Origin: Amblyomma americanum
Taxonomy: Eukaryota > Arthropoda > Arachnida > Ixodida > Ixodidae
Direction: 5' to 3'
NCBI RefSeq assembly: GCF_052857255.1
Contig: NW_027526504.1
Span: 186,001 to 250,000 of the forward strand
Length of the DNA stretch: 64,000 nt
The notes beneath the pieces were generated by a model, which saw only the letters and a list, made by a program, of their open reading frames with translations, was not told the DNA's origin and searched no databases. Below are positions 14,901-29,200 of the stretch, piece by piece (position 1 is the first letter of the stretch; every line of letters starts with the position of its first letter). A program made the translations under genes and the position numbers.

Positions 14901-16825
14901 CCTGCTCGAGACATCACTTTAACGTGTTTATTTCAAGTATAGCACGCGATTAACACGCTCGCTAGGGCCACGCCCCGGCAGATTACTCCAGGTGTACCCG
15001 CCTTGTCGAGACATCACTTTAAAGTGTTTATTTCAAGTATAGCACGCGATTAACACGCTCGCTAGGGCCACGCCCCGGCAGATTACGCCAGGTGTACCCG
15101 CCTGCTCGAGACATCACTTTAAAGTGTTTATTTCAAGTATAGCACGCGATTAACGCGCTTGCTAGGGTCACGCACCGGAAGATAACGCCAGGTGTACCCG
15201 CCTGCTCGAGACATCACTTTAAAGTGTTTATTTCAAGTATAGCATGCGATTAACACGCTCGCTAGGGCCACGCCCCGGCAGATTACGCCAGGTGTACCCT
15301 CCTGCTCGAGACATCGCTTTAAAGTGTTTATTTCAAGTATAGCACGCGATTAACACGCTCGCTAGGGCCACGCACCGGCAGATTACGCCAGGTGTACCCG
15401 CCTGCTCGAGACATCACTTTAACGTGTTTATTTCAAGTATAGCACGCGATTAACACGCTCGCTAGGGCCACGCACCAGCAGATTACGCCAGGTGTACCCG
15501 CCTGCTCGAGACATCACTTTAACGTGTTTATTTCAAGTATAGCACGCGATTAACACGGTCGCTAGGGCCACGCCCCGGCAGATTACTCCAGGTGTACCCG
15601 CCTGGTCGAGACATCACTTTAAAGTGTTTATTTCAAGTATAGCACGCGATTAACACGCTCGCTAGGGCCACGCCCCGGCAGATTACGCCAGGTGTACCCG
15701 CCTGCTCGAGACATCACTTTAAAGTGTTGATTTCATGTATAGCACGCGATTAACACGCTCGCTAGGGCCACGCACCGGCAGATTACGCCAGGTGTACCCG
15801 CCTGCTCGAGACATCACTTTAAAGTGTTTATTTCAAGTATAGCACGCGATTAACGCGCTCGCTAGGGCCACGCACCGGCAGATTACGCCAGGTGTACCCG
15901 CCTGCTCGAGACATCACTTTAAAGTGTTTATTTCAAGTATAGCACGCGATTAACACGCTCGCTAGGGGAACGCCCCGGCCGATTACGCCAGGTGTACCCG
16001 CCTGCTCGAGACTTCACTTTAAAGTGTTTATTTCAAGTATAGCACGCGATTAACACGCTCGCTAGGGCCACGCACCGGCAGATTACGCCAGGTGTACCCG
16101 CCTGCTCGAGACATTACTTTAAAGTGTTTATTTCAAGTATAACACGCGATTAACACGCTCGCTAGGGCCACGCACCGGCAGATTACGCCAGGTGTACCCG
16201 CCTGCTCGAGACATCATTTTAAGTGTTTATTTCAAGTATAGCACGCGACTAACACGCTCGCTAGGGCCATGCCCCGGCAGATTACTCCAGGTGTACCCGC
16301 CTGCGCGAGACATCACTTTAACGTGTTTATTTCAAGTATGGCACGCGATTAACACGCTCGTTAGGGCCACGCCCCGGCAGATTACGCCAGGTGTACCCGC
16401 CTGCTCGAGACATCACTTTAAAATGCTTATTTCAAGTATAGCACGCGATTAACACGCTCGCTAGGGCCACGCACCGGCAGATTACGCCAGGTGTACCCGC
16501 CTGCTCGAGACATCACTTTAACGTGTTTATTTCAAATATAGCACGCGATTAACACGCTCGCTAGGGCCACGCCCCGGCAGATTACTCCAGGTGTACCCGC
16601 CTGCTCGAGACATCACTTTAACGTGTTTATTTCAAGTATAGCACGCGATTAACACGCTCGCTAGGGCCACGCCCCGGCAGATTACTCCAGGTGTACCCGC
16701 CTGCGCGAGACATCACTATAACGTGTTTATTTCAAGTATTGCACGCGATTAACACGCTCGCTAGGGCCATACACCGGGCAGATTACGCCAGGTGTACCCG
16801 CCTGCTCGAGCCATCACTTTAACGT

Positions 16826-19800
16826 GTTATTTCAAGTACAGCACGCGATTAACACACTCGCTAGGGCCACGCCCCGGCAGATTACTCCAGGTGTACCCGC
16901 CTGCTCGAGACATCACTTTAAAGTGTTGATTTCAAGTATAGCACGCGATTAACACGCTCGCTAGGGCCACGCACCGGCAGATTACGCCAGGTGTACCCGC
17001 CTGCCTCGAGACATCACTTTAAAGTGTTTATTTCAAGTATAGCACGCGATTAACGCGCTCGCTAGGGCCAACGCACCGGCAGATTACGCCAGGTGTACCC
17101 GCCTTGTCGAGACATCACTTTAAAGTGTTTATTTCAAGTATAGCACGCGATTAACACGCTCGCTAGTGCCACGCCCCGGCAGATTACGCCAGGTGTACCC
17201 GCCTGCTCGAGACATCACTTTAAAGTGTTGATTTCAAGTAATAGCACCGCGATTAACACGCTCGCTAGGGCCACGCACCGGCAGATTACGCCAGGTGTAC
17301 CCGCCTGCTCGAGACATCACTTTAAAGTGTTTATTTCAAGTATAGCACGCGATTAACACGCTCGCTAGGGCCCACGCACCGGCAGATTACGCCAGGTGTA
17401 CCCGCCTGCTCGAGACATCACTTTAAAGTGTTTATTTCAAGTATAGCACGCGATTAACGCGCTTGCTAGGGCCACGCACCGGAAGATTACGCCAGGTGTA
17501 CTCGCCTGCTCGAGACATCACTTTAAATTCTTTATTTCAAGTATAGCACGCGATTAACACGCTCGCTAGGGCCACGCACCGGCAGATTACGCCAGGTGTA
17601 CCCCGCCTTGTCGAGACATCACTTTAAAGTGTTTATTTCAAGTATAGCACGCGATTAACACGCTCGCTAGGGCCACGCCCCGGCAGATTACGCCAGGTGT
17701 ACCCGCCTGCTCGAGACATCACTTTAAAGTGTTGATTTCAAGTATAGCACGCGATTAACACGCTCGCTAGGGCCACGCACCGGAAGATTACGCCAGGTGT
17801 ACTCGCCTGCTCGAGACATCACTTTAAATTCTTTATTTCAAGTATAGCACGCGATTAACACACTCGCTAGGGCCACGCCCCGGCAGATTACGCCAGGTGT
17901 ACCCGCCTGCTCGAGACATCACTTTAAAGTGTTGGTTTCAAGTATAGCACGCGATTAACACGCTCGCTAGGGCCACGCACCGGCAGATTACGCCAGGTGT
18001 ACCCGCCTGCTCGAGACATCACTTTAAAGTGTTGATTTCAAGTATAGCACGCGATTAACACGCTCGCTAGGGCCACGCACGGCCAGATTACGCCAGGTGT
18101 ACCCGCCTGCTCGAGACATCACTTTACAGTGTTTATTTCAAGTATAGCACGCGATTAACGCGCTCGCTAGGGCCACGCACCGGCAGATTACGCCAGGTGT
18201 ACCCGGCTTGTCGAGACATCACTTTAAAGTGTTTATTTCAAGTATAGCACGCGATTAACACACTCGCTAGGGCCACGCCCCGGCAGATTACGCCAGGTGT
18301 ACCCGCCTGCTCGAGACATCACTTTAAAGTGTTGATTTCAAGTATAGCACGCGATTAACACGCTCGCTAGGGCCACGCACCGGCAGATTACGCCAGGTGT
18401 ACCCGCCTGCTCGAGACATCACTTTAAAGTGTTTATTTCAAGTATAGCACGCGATTAACGTGCTTGCTAGTGCCACGCACCGGAAGATTACGCCAGGTGT
18501 ACTCGCCTGCTCGAGACATCACTTTAAATTCTTTATTTCAAGTATAGCACGCGATTAACACGCTCGCTAGGGCCACGCCCTGGCAGATTACGCCAGGTGT
18601 ACCCGCCTGCTCGAGACATCACTTTAAAGTGTTGATTTCAAGTATAGCACGCGATTAACACGCTCGCTAGGGCCAACGCACCGGCAGATTACGCCAGGTG
18701 CACCCGCCTGCTCGAGACATCACTTTAAAGTGTTTATTTCAAGTATAGCACGCGATTAACGCGCTTGCTAGGGCCACGCACCGGAAGATTACGCCAGGTG
18801 TACTCGCCTGCTCGAGACATCACTTTAAATTCTTTATTTCAAGTATAGCACGCGATTAACACGCTCGCTAGGGCCACGCCCCGGCAGATTACGCCAGGTG
18901 TACCCGCCTGCTCGAGACATCACTTTAAAGTGTTTATTTCAAGTATAGCACGCGATTAACACGCTCGCTAGGGCCACCGCACCGGCAGATTACGCCAGGT
19001 GTACCCGCCTGCTCAAGACATCACTTTAACGTGTTTATTTCAAGTATAGCACGCGATTAACACGCTCGCTAGGGCCACGCACCAGCAGATTACGCCAGGT
19101 GTACCCGCCTGCTCGAGACATCACTTTAACGTGTTTATTTCAAGTATAGCACGCGATTAACGCGCTCGCTAGGGCCACGCACCAGCATATTACGCCAGGT
19201 GCACCCGCCTGCTCGAGACATCGGTTTAACGTGTTTATTTCAAATATAGCTCGCGATTAACACGCTCGCTAGGGCCACGCCCCGGCAGATTACTCCAGGT
19301 GTACCCGCCTGCGCGAGACATCACTTTAACGTGTTTATTTCAAGTATAGCACGCGATTAACACGCTCGCTAGGGCCATGCACCGGCAGATTACGCCAGGT
19401 GTACCCGCCTGCTATAGACATGACTTTAAAGTGTTTATTTAAAGTGTAGCACGCGATTAACACGCTCCCTAGGCCCACGCACCGGCAGATTACGCCAGGT
19501 GTACCCGCCTGCTCGAGACATCACTTTAGCGTGTTTATTTCAAGTATAGCACGCGATTAACACACTCGCTAGGGCCACGCACCAGCAGATTACGCCAGGT
19601 GTACCCGCCTGCTCGAGACATCACTTTAACGTGTTTTTTTTCAAGTATAGCACGCGATTAACACGCTCGCTAGGGCCACGCCCCGGCAGATTACTCCAGG
19701 TGTACCCGCCTTGTCGAGACATCACTTTAAAAGTGTTTATTTCAAGTATAGCACGCGATTAACACGCTCGCTAGGGCCACGCCCCGGCAGATTACGCCAG

Positions 19801-19833
19801 GTGTACCCGCCTGCTCGAGACATCACTTTAAAG
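16826..19833 (+). repeat. Higher-order repeat unit, copy a (about 30 monomers)
   Basis: This is the first of three successive copies of a roughly 3.0-kb higher-order unit. It is bounded by a rare monomer reading GTGTTATTTCAAGTACAGC (about 16826, again at 19834). The variant order, including the GGCTTGTCGAG, GTGCTTGCTAGTGCC, CTCAAGAC, CAGCATATT, CGGTTTAACG and CTATAGACATGAC monomers, is the same as in copies b and c. This copy differs from them by roughly ten single-base insertions, for example near 17004, 17070, 17240, 17371, 17601, 18675, 18976 and 19729. Confidence 0.8.
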
Positions 19834-22800
19834 TGTTATTTCAAGTACAGCACGCGATTAACACACTCGCTAGGGCCACGCCCCGGCAGATTACTCCAGG
19901 TGTACCCGCCTGCTCGAGACATCACTTTAAAGTGTTGATTTCAAGTATAGCACGCGATTAACACGCTCGCTAGGGCCACGCACCGGCAGATTACGCCAGG
20001 TGTACCCGCCTGCTCGAGACATCACTTTAAAGTGTTTATTTCAAGTATAGCACGCGATTAACGCGCTCGCTAGGGCCACGCACCGGCAGATTACGCCAGG
20101 TGTACCCGCCTTGTCGAGACATCACTTTAAAGTGTTTATTTAAAGTATAGCACGCGATTAACACGCTCGCTAGTGCCACGCCCCGGCAGATTACGCCAGG
20201 TGTACCCGCCTGCTCGAGACATCACTTTAAAGTGTTGATTTCAAGTATAGCACGCGATTAACACGCTCGCTAGGGCCACGCACCGGCAGATTACGCCAGG
20301 TGTACCCGCCTGCTCGAGACATCACTTTAAAGTGTTTATTTCAAGTATAGCACGCGATTAACACGCTCGCTAGGGCCACGCACCGGCAGATTACGCCAGG
20401 TGTACCCGCCTGCTCGAGACATCACTTTAAAGTGTTTATTTCAAGTATAGCACGCGATTAACGCGCTTGCTAGGGCCACGCACCGGAAGATTACGCCAGG
20501 TGTACTCGCCTGCTCGAGACATCACTTTAAATTCTTTATTTCAACTATAGCACGCGATTAACATGCTGGCTAGGGCCTCGCACCGGCAGATTACGCCAGG
20601 TGTACCCGCCTTGTCGAGACATCACTTTAAAGTGTTTATTTCAAGTATAGCACGCGATTAACACGCTCGCTAGGGCCACGCCCCGGCAGATTACGCCAGG
20701 TGTACCCGCCTGCTCGAGACATCACTTTAAAGTGTTGATTTCAAGTATAGCACGCGATTAACACGCTCGCTAGGACCACGCACCGGAAGATTACGCCAGG
20801 TGTACTCGCCTGCTCGAGACATCACTTTAAATTCTTTATTTCAAGTATAGCACGCGATTAACACGCTCGCTAGGGCCACGCCCCGGCAGATTACGCCAGG
20901 TGTACCCGCCTGCTCGAGACATCACTTTAAATTGTTGGTTTCAAGTATAGCACGCGATTAACACGCTCGCTAGGGCCACGCACCGGCAGATTACGCCAGG
21001 TGTACCCGCCTGCTCGAGACATCACTTTAAAGTGTTGATTTCAAGTATAGCACGCGATTAACACGCTCGCTAGGGCCACGCACCGGCAGATTACGCCAGG
21101 TGTACCCGCCTGCTCGAGACATCACTTTAAAGTGTTTATTTCAAGTATAGCACGCGATTAACGCGCTCGCTAGGGCCACGCACCGGCAGATTACGCCAGG
21201 TGTACCCGGCTTGTCGAGACATCACTTTAAAGTGTTTATTTCAAGTATAGCACGCGATTAACACACTCGCTAGGGCCACGCCCCGGCAGATTTGGCCAGG
21301 TGTACCCGCCTGCTCGAGACATCACTTTAAAGTGTTGATTTCAAGTATAGCACGCGATTAACACGCTCGCTAGGGCCACGCACCGGCAGATTACGCCAGG
21401 TGTACCCGCCTGCTCGAGACATCACTTTAAAGTGTTTATTTCAAGTATAGCACGCGATTAACGTGCTTGCTAGTGCCACGCACCGGAAGATTACGCCAGG
21501 TGTACTCGCCTGCTCGAGACATCACTTTAAATTCTTTATTTCAAGTATAGCACGCGATTAACACGCTCGCTAGGGCCACGCCCTGGCAGATTACGCCAGG
21601 TGTACCCGCCTGCTCGAGACATCACTTTAAAGTGTTGATTTCAAGTATAGCACGCGATTAACACGCTCGCTAGGGCCACGCACCGGCAGATTACGCCAGG
21701 TGTACCCGCCTGCTCGAGACATCACTTTAAAGTGTTTATTTCAAGTATAGCACGCGATTAACGCGCTTGCTAGGGCCACGCACCGGAAGATTACGCCAGG
21801 TGTACTCGCCTGCTCGAGACATCACTTTAAATTCTTTATTTCAAGTATAGCACGCGATTAACACGCTCGCTAGGGCCACGCCCCGGCAGATTACGCCAGG
21901 TGTACCCGCCTGCTCGAGACATCACTTTAAAGTGTTTATTTCAAGTATAGCACGCGATTAACACGCTCGCTAGGGCCACGCACCGGCAGATTACGCCAGG
22001 TGTACCCGCCTGCTCAAGACATCACTTTAACGTGTTTATTTCAAGTATAGCACGCGATTAACACGCTCGCTAGGGCCACGCACCAGCAGATTACGCCAGG
22101 TGTACCCGCCTGCTCGAGACATCACTTTAACGTGTTTATTTCAAGTATAGCACGCGATTAACGCGCTCGCTAGGGCCACGCACCAGCATATTACGCCAGG
22201 TGCACCCGCCTGCTCGAGACATCGGTTTAACGTGTTTATTTCAAATATAGCTCGCGATTAACACGCTCGCTAGGGCCACGCCCCGGCAGATTACTCCAGG
22301 TGTACCCGCCTCCGCGAGACATCACTTTAACGTGTTTATTTCAAGTATAGCACGCGATTAACACGCTCGCTAGGGCCATGCACCGGCAGATTACGCCAGG
22401 TGTACCCGCCTGATATAGACATGACTTTAAAGTGTTTATTTAAAGTGTAGCACGCGATTAACACGCTCCCTAGGCCCACGCACCGGCAGATTACGCCAGG
22501 TGTACCCGCCTGCTCGAGACATCACTTTAGCGTGTTTATTTCAAGTATAGCACGCGATTAACACACTCGCTAGGGCCACGCACCAGCAGATTACGCCAGG
22601 TGTACCCGCCTGCTCGAGACATCACTTTAACGTGTTTTTTTCAAGTATAGCACGCGATTAACACGCTCGCTAGGGCCACGCCCCGGCAGATTACTCCAGG
22701 TGTACCCGCCTTGTCGAGACATCACTTTAAAGTGTTTATTTCAAGTATAGCACGCGATTAACACGCTCGCTAGGGCCACGCCCCGGCAGATTACGCCAGG

Positions 22801-23233
22801 TGTACCCGCCTGCTCGAGACATCACTTTAAAGTGTTTATTTCAAGTATAGCACGCGATTAACGCGCTTGCTAGGGCCACGCACCAGAAGATTACGCCAGG
22901 TGTACCCGCCTGCTCGAGACATCACTTTAGCGTGTTTATTTCAAGTATAGCACGCGATTAACACACTCGCTAGGGCCACGCACCAGCAGATTACGCCAGG
23001 TGTACCCGCCTGCTCGAGACATCACTTTAACGTGTTTTTTTCAAGTATAGCACGCGATTAACACGCTCGCTAGGGCCACGCCCCGGCAGATTACTCCAGG
23101 TGTACCCGCCTTGTCGAGACATCACTTTAAAGTGTTTATTTCAAGTATAGCACGCGATTAACACGCTCGCTAGGGCCACGCCCCGGCAGATTACGCCAGG
23201 TGTACCCGCCTGCTCGAGACATCACTTTAAAGT
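19834..23233 (+). repeat. Higher-order repeat unit, copy b, with four extra monomers
   Basis: Same variant order as copy a, starting at the GTGTTATTTCAAGTACAGC monomer and running about 30 monomers to about 22830. It is followed by about 400 bp in which the CTTTAGCG, GTGTTTTTTTC and TTGTCGAG monomers, already present at 22500-22800, appear again (22900-23200). The copy is therefore 3400 bp long (19834 to 23234) instead of about 3000. The extra block is a small nested tandem duplication at the 3' end of the unit. Confidence 0.8.
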
Positions 23234-26230
23234 GTTATTTCAAGTACAGCACGCGATTAACACACTCGCTAGGGCCACGCCCCGGCAGATTACTCTAGGT
23301 GTACCCGCCTGCTCGAGACATCACTTTAAAGTGTTGATTTCAAGTATAGCACGCGATTAACACGCTCGCTAGGGCCGCGCACCGGCAGATTACGCCAGGT
23401 GTACCCGCCTGCTCGAGACATCACTTTAAAGTGTTTATTTCAAGTATAGCACGCGATTAACGCGCTCGCTAGGGCCACGCACCGGCAGATTACGCCAGGT
23501 GTACCCGCCTTGTCGAGACATCACTTTAAAGTGTTTATTTAAAGTATAGCACGCGATTAACACGCTCGCTAGTGCCACGCCCCGGCAGATTACGCCAGGT
23601 GTACCCGCCTGCTCGAGACATCACTTTAAAGTGTTGATTTCAAGTATAGCACGCGATTAACACGCTCGCTAGGGCCACGCACCGGCAGATTACGCCAGGT
23701 GTACCCGCCTGCTCGAGACATCACTTTAAAGTGTTTATTTCAAGTATAGCACGCGATTAACACGCTCGCTAGGGCCACGCACCGGCAGATTACGCCAGGT
23801 GTACCCGCCTGCTCGAGACATCACTTTAAAGTGTTTATTTCAAGTATAGCACGCGATTAACGCGCTTGCTAGGGCCACGCACCGGAAGATTACGCCAGGT
23901 GTACTCGCCTGCTCGAGACATCACTTTAAATTCTTTATTTCAAGTATAGCACGCGATTAACATGCTCGCTAGGGCCACGCACCGGCAGATTACGCCAGGT
24001 GTACCCGCCTTGTCGAGACATCACTTTAAAGTGTTTATTTCAAGTATAGCACGCGATTAACACGCTCGCTAGGGCCACGCCCCGGCAGATTACGCCAGGT
24101 GTACCCGCCTGCTCGAGACATCACTTTAAAGTGTTGATTTCAAGTATAGCACGCGATTAACACGCTCGCTAGGACCACGCACCGGAAGATTACGCCAGGT
24201 GTACTCGCCTGCTCGAGACATCACTTTAAATTCTTTATTTCAAGTATAGCACGCGATTAACACGCTCGCTAGGGCCACGCCCCGGCAGATTACGCCAGGT
24301 GTACCCGCCTGCTCGAGACATCACTTTAAATTGTTGGTTTCAAGTATAGCACGCGATTAACACGCTCGCTAGGGCCACGCACCGGCAGATTACGCCAGGT
24401 GTACCCGCCTGCTCGAGACATCACTTTAAAGTGTTGATTTCAAGTATAGCACGCGATTAACACGCTCGCTAGGGCCACGCACCGGCAGATTACGCCAGGT
24501 GTACCCGCCTGCTCGAGACATCACTTTAAAGTGTTTATTTCAAGTATAGCACGCGATTAACGCGCTCGCTAGGGCCACGCACCGGCAGATTACGCCAGGT
24601 GTACCCGGCTTGTCGAGACATCACTTTAAAGTGTTTATTTCAAGTATAGCACGCGATTAACACACTCGCTAGGGCCACGCCCCGGCAGATTTGGCCAGGT
24701 GTACCCGCCTGCTCGAGACATCACTTTAAAGTGTTGATTTCAAGTATAGCACGCGATTAACACGCTCGCTAGGGCCACGCACCGGCAGATTACGCCAGGT
24801 GTACCCGCCTGCTCGAGACATCACTTTAAAGTGTTTATTTCAAGTATAGCACGCGATTAACGTGCTTGCTAGTGCCACGCACCGGAAGATTACGCCAGGT
24901 GTACTCGCCTGCTCGAGACATCACTTTAAATTCTTTATTTCAAGTATAGCACGCGATTAACACGCTCGCTAGGGCCACGCCCTGGCAGAATACGCCAGGT
25001 GTACCCGCCTGCTCGAGACATCACTTTAAAGTGTTTATTTCAAGTATAGCACGCGATTAACACGCTCGCTAGGGCCACGCACCGGCAGATTACGCCAGGT
25101 GTACCCGCCTGCTCGAGACATCACTTTAAAGTGTTTATTTCAAGTATAGCACGCGATTAACGCGCTTGCTAGGGCCACGCACCGGAAGATTACGCCAGGT
25201 GTACTCGCCTGCTCGAGACATCACTTTAAATTCTTTATTTCAAGTATAGCACGCGATTAACACGCTCGCTAGGGCCACGCCCCGGCAGATTACGCCAGGT
25301 GTACCCGCCTGCTCGAGACATCACTTTAAAGTGTTTATTTCAAGTATAGCACGCGATTAACACGCTCGCTAGGGCCACGCACCGGCAGATTACGCCAGGT
25401 GTACCCGCCTGCTCAAGACATCACTTTAACGTGTTTATTTCAAGTATAGCACGCGATTAACACGCTCGCTAGGGCCACGCACCAGCAGATTACGCCAGGT
25501 GTACCCGCCTGCTCGAGACATCACTTTAACGTGTTTATTTCAAGTATAGCACGCGATTAACGCGCTCGCTAGGGCCACGCACCAGCATATTACGCCAGGT
25601 GCACCCGCCTGCTCGAGACATCGGTTTAACGTGTTTATTTCAAATATAGCTCGCGATTAACACGCTCGCTAGGGCCACGCCCCGGCAGATTACTCCAGGT
25701 GTACCCGCCTGCGCGAGACATCACTTTAACGTGTTTATTTCAAGTATAGCACGCGATTAACACGCTCGCTAGGGCCATGCACCGGCAGATTACGCCAGGT
25801 GTACCCGCCTGCTACAGACATGACTTTAAAGTGTTTATTTAAAGTGTAGCACGCGATTAACACGCTCCCTAGGCCCACGCACCGGCAGATTACGCCAGGT
25901 GTACCCGCCTGCTCGAGACATCACTTTAGCGTGTTTATTTCAAGTATAGCACGCGATTAACACACTCGCTAGGGCCACGCACCAGCAGATTACGCCAGGT
26001 GTACCCGCCTGCTCGAGACATCACTTTAACGTGTTTTTTTCAAGTATAGCACGCGATTAACACGCTCGCTAGGGCCACGCCCCGGCAGATTACTCCAGGT
26101 GTACCCGCCTTGTCGAGACATCACTTTAAAGTGTTTATTTCAAGTATAGCACGCGATTAACACGCTCGCTAGGGCCACGCCCCGGCAGATTACGCCAGGT
26201 GTACCCACCTGCTCGAGACATCACTTTAAA
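23234..26230 (+). repeat. Higher-order repeat unit, copy c
   Basis: Third copy of the unit, again beginning with the GTGTTATTTCAAGTACAGC monomer and ending near the TTGTCGAG monomer at about 26105-26230. It shares private differences with copy b that copy a lacks, such as TTTGGCCAGG (about 21291 and 24690) and AGGACCACGC (about 20773 and 24172). Copies b and c are therefore the most recent duplicates. At the 3' end the array passes into a different block (see 26205-32900). Confidence 0.8.
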
Positions 26231-29200
26231 GTGTTTATTTCAAGTATAGCACGCGATTAACGCGCTTGCTAGGGCCACGCACCAGAAGATTACGCCAGGT
26301 GTACCCGCCTGCTCGAGACATCACTTTAAAGTGTTTATTTCAAGTATAGCATGCGATTAACACGCTCGCCAGGGCCACGCCCCGGCAGATTACGCCAGGT
26401 GTACCCTCCTGCTCGAGACATCGCTTTAAAGTGTTTATTTCAAGTATAGCACGCGATTAACACGTTCGCTAGGGCCACGCACCGGCAGATTACGCCAGGT
26501 GTACCCGCCTGCTCGAGACATCACTTTAACGTGTTTATTTCAAGTATAGCACGCGATTAACACGCTCGCTAGGGCCACGCACCAGCAGATTACGCCAGGT
26601 GTACCCGCCTGCTCGAGACATCAGTTTAACGTGTTTATTTCAAGTAAAGCACGCCATTAACACGCTCGCTAGGGCCACGCACCGGCAGATTACGCCAGGT
26701 GTACCCGCCTGCTCGAGACATGACTTTAACGTGTTTATTTCAAGTATAGCAGGCGATTACCAGGCTCGCTAGGGCCACGCGCCGGCAGATTACGCCAGGT
26801 GTACCCGCCTGCACGAGACATCACTTTAACGCGTTTATTTCAAGTATAGCACGCGATTAACACGCTCGCTAGGGCCACGCACCGGCGGATTACGTCACGA
26901 GTACCCGCCTGCGCGAGACATCACTTTAACGTGTTTATTTCAAGTATAGCACGCGATTAACACGCTCGCGAGGGCCATGCACCGGCAGATTACGCCAGGT
27001 GTACCCGCCTGCGGGAGACATCACTTTAACGTGTTTAATTCAAGTATAGCACGCGATTAACACGCTCGCTAGGGCCACGCCCCGGCAGATTACTCCAGGT
27101 GTACCCGCCTGCGCGAGACATCACTTTAACGTGTTTATTTCAAGTATAGCACGCGATTAACACGCTCGCTAGGGCCATGCACCGGCAGATTACGCCAGGT
27201 GTACCCGCCTGCTCGAGACATCACTTTAAAGTGTTTATTTCAAGTATAGCACGCGATTAACACGCTCCCTAGGGCCACGCACCGGCAGATTACACCAGGT
27301 GTACCCGCCTGCTCGAGACATCACTTTAACGTGTTTATTTCAAGTATAGCACGCGATTAACACGCTCGCTAGGGCCACGCACCAGCAGATTACGCCAGGT
27401 GTACCCGCCTGCTCGAGACATCACTTTAACGTGTTTATTTCAAGTATAGCACGCGATTAACACGCTCGCTAGGGCCACGCCCCGGCCGATTACTCCAGGT
27501 GTACCCGCCTTGTCGAGACATCACTTTAAAGTGTTTATTTCAAGTATAGCACGCGATTAACACGCTCGCTAGGGCCACGCCCCGGCAGATTACGCCAGGT
27601 GTACCCGCCTGCTCGAGACATCACTTTAAAGTGTTGATTTCAAGTATAGCACGCGATTAACACGCTCGCTATGGCCACGCACCGGCAGATTACGCCAGGT
27701 GTACCCGCCTGCTCGAGACATCACTTTAAAGTGTTTATTTCAAATATAGCACGCGATTAACGCGCTTGCTAGGGCCACGCACCGGAAGATTACGCCAGGT
27801 GTACTCGCCTGCTCGAGACATCACTTTAAATTCTTTATTTCAAGTATAGCACGCGATTAACACGCTCGCTAGGGCCACGCCCCGGCAGATTACGCCAGGT
27901 GTACCCGCCTGCTCGAGACATCACTTTAAAGTGTTTATTTCAAGTATAGCACGCGATTAACACGCTCGCTAGGGCCACGCACCGGCAGATTACGCCAAGT
28001 GTACCCGCCTGCTCGAGACATCACTTTAACGTGTTTATTTCAAGTATAGCACGCGATTAACACGCTCGCTAGGGCCACGCACCAGCAGACTACGCCAGGT
28101 GTACCCGCCTGCTCGAGACATCACTTTAACGTGTTTATTTCAAGTATAGCAGCGATTAACACGCTCGCTAGGGCCACGCCCCGGCCGATTACTCCAGGTG
28201 TACCCGCCTTGTCGAGACATCACTTTAAAGTGTTTATTTCAAGTATAGCACGCGATTAACACGCTCGCTAGGGCCACGCCCCGGCAGATTACGCCAGGTG
28301 TACCCGCCTGCTCGAGACATCACTTTAAAGTGTTGATTTCAAGTATAGCACGCGATTAACGCGCTCGCTAAGGCCACGCACCAGCATATTACGCCAGGTG
28401 TACCCGCCTGCTCGAGACATCAGTTTAACGTGTTTATTTCAAATATAGCTCGCGAATAACACGCTCGCTAGGGTCACGCCCCGGCAGATTACTCCAGGTG
28501 TACCCGCCTGCGCGAGACATCACTTTAACGTGTTTATTTCAAGTATAGCACGCGATTAACACGCTCGCTAGGGCCATGCACCGGCAGATTACGCCAGGTG
28601 TACCCGCCTGCTCGAGACATCACTTTAAAGTGTTTATTTCAAGTGTAGCACGCGATTAACACGCTCCCTAGGGCCACGCACCGGCAGATTACGCCAGGTG
28701 TACCCGCCTGCTCGAGACATCACTTTAACGTGTTTATTTCAAGTATAGCACGCGATTAACACGCTCGCTAGGGCCACGCACCAGCAGATTACGCCAGGTG
28801 TACCCGCCTGCTCGAGACATCACTTTAACGTGTTTATTTCAAGTATAGCAGCGATTAACACGCTCGCTAGGGCCACGCCCCGGCAGATTACTTCAGGTGT
28901 ACCCGCCTTGTCGAGACATCACTTTAAAGTGTTTATTTCAAGTATAGCACGCGATTAACACGCTCGCTAGGGCCACGCACCGGCAGATTACGCCAGGTGT
29001 ACCCGCCTGCTCGAGACATCACTTTAAAGTGTTGATTTCAAGTATAGCACGCGATTAACACGCTCGCTAGGGCCACGCACCGGCAGATTACGCCAGGTGT
29101 ACCCGCCTGCTCGAGACATCACTTTAAAGTGTTTATTTCAAGTATAGCACGCGATTAACGCGCTCGCTAGGGCCACGCACCGGCAGATTACGCCAGGTGT

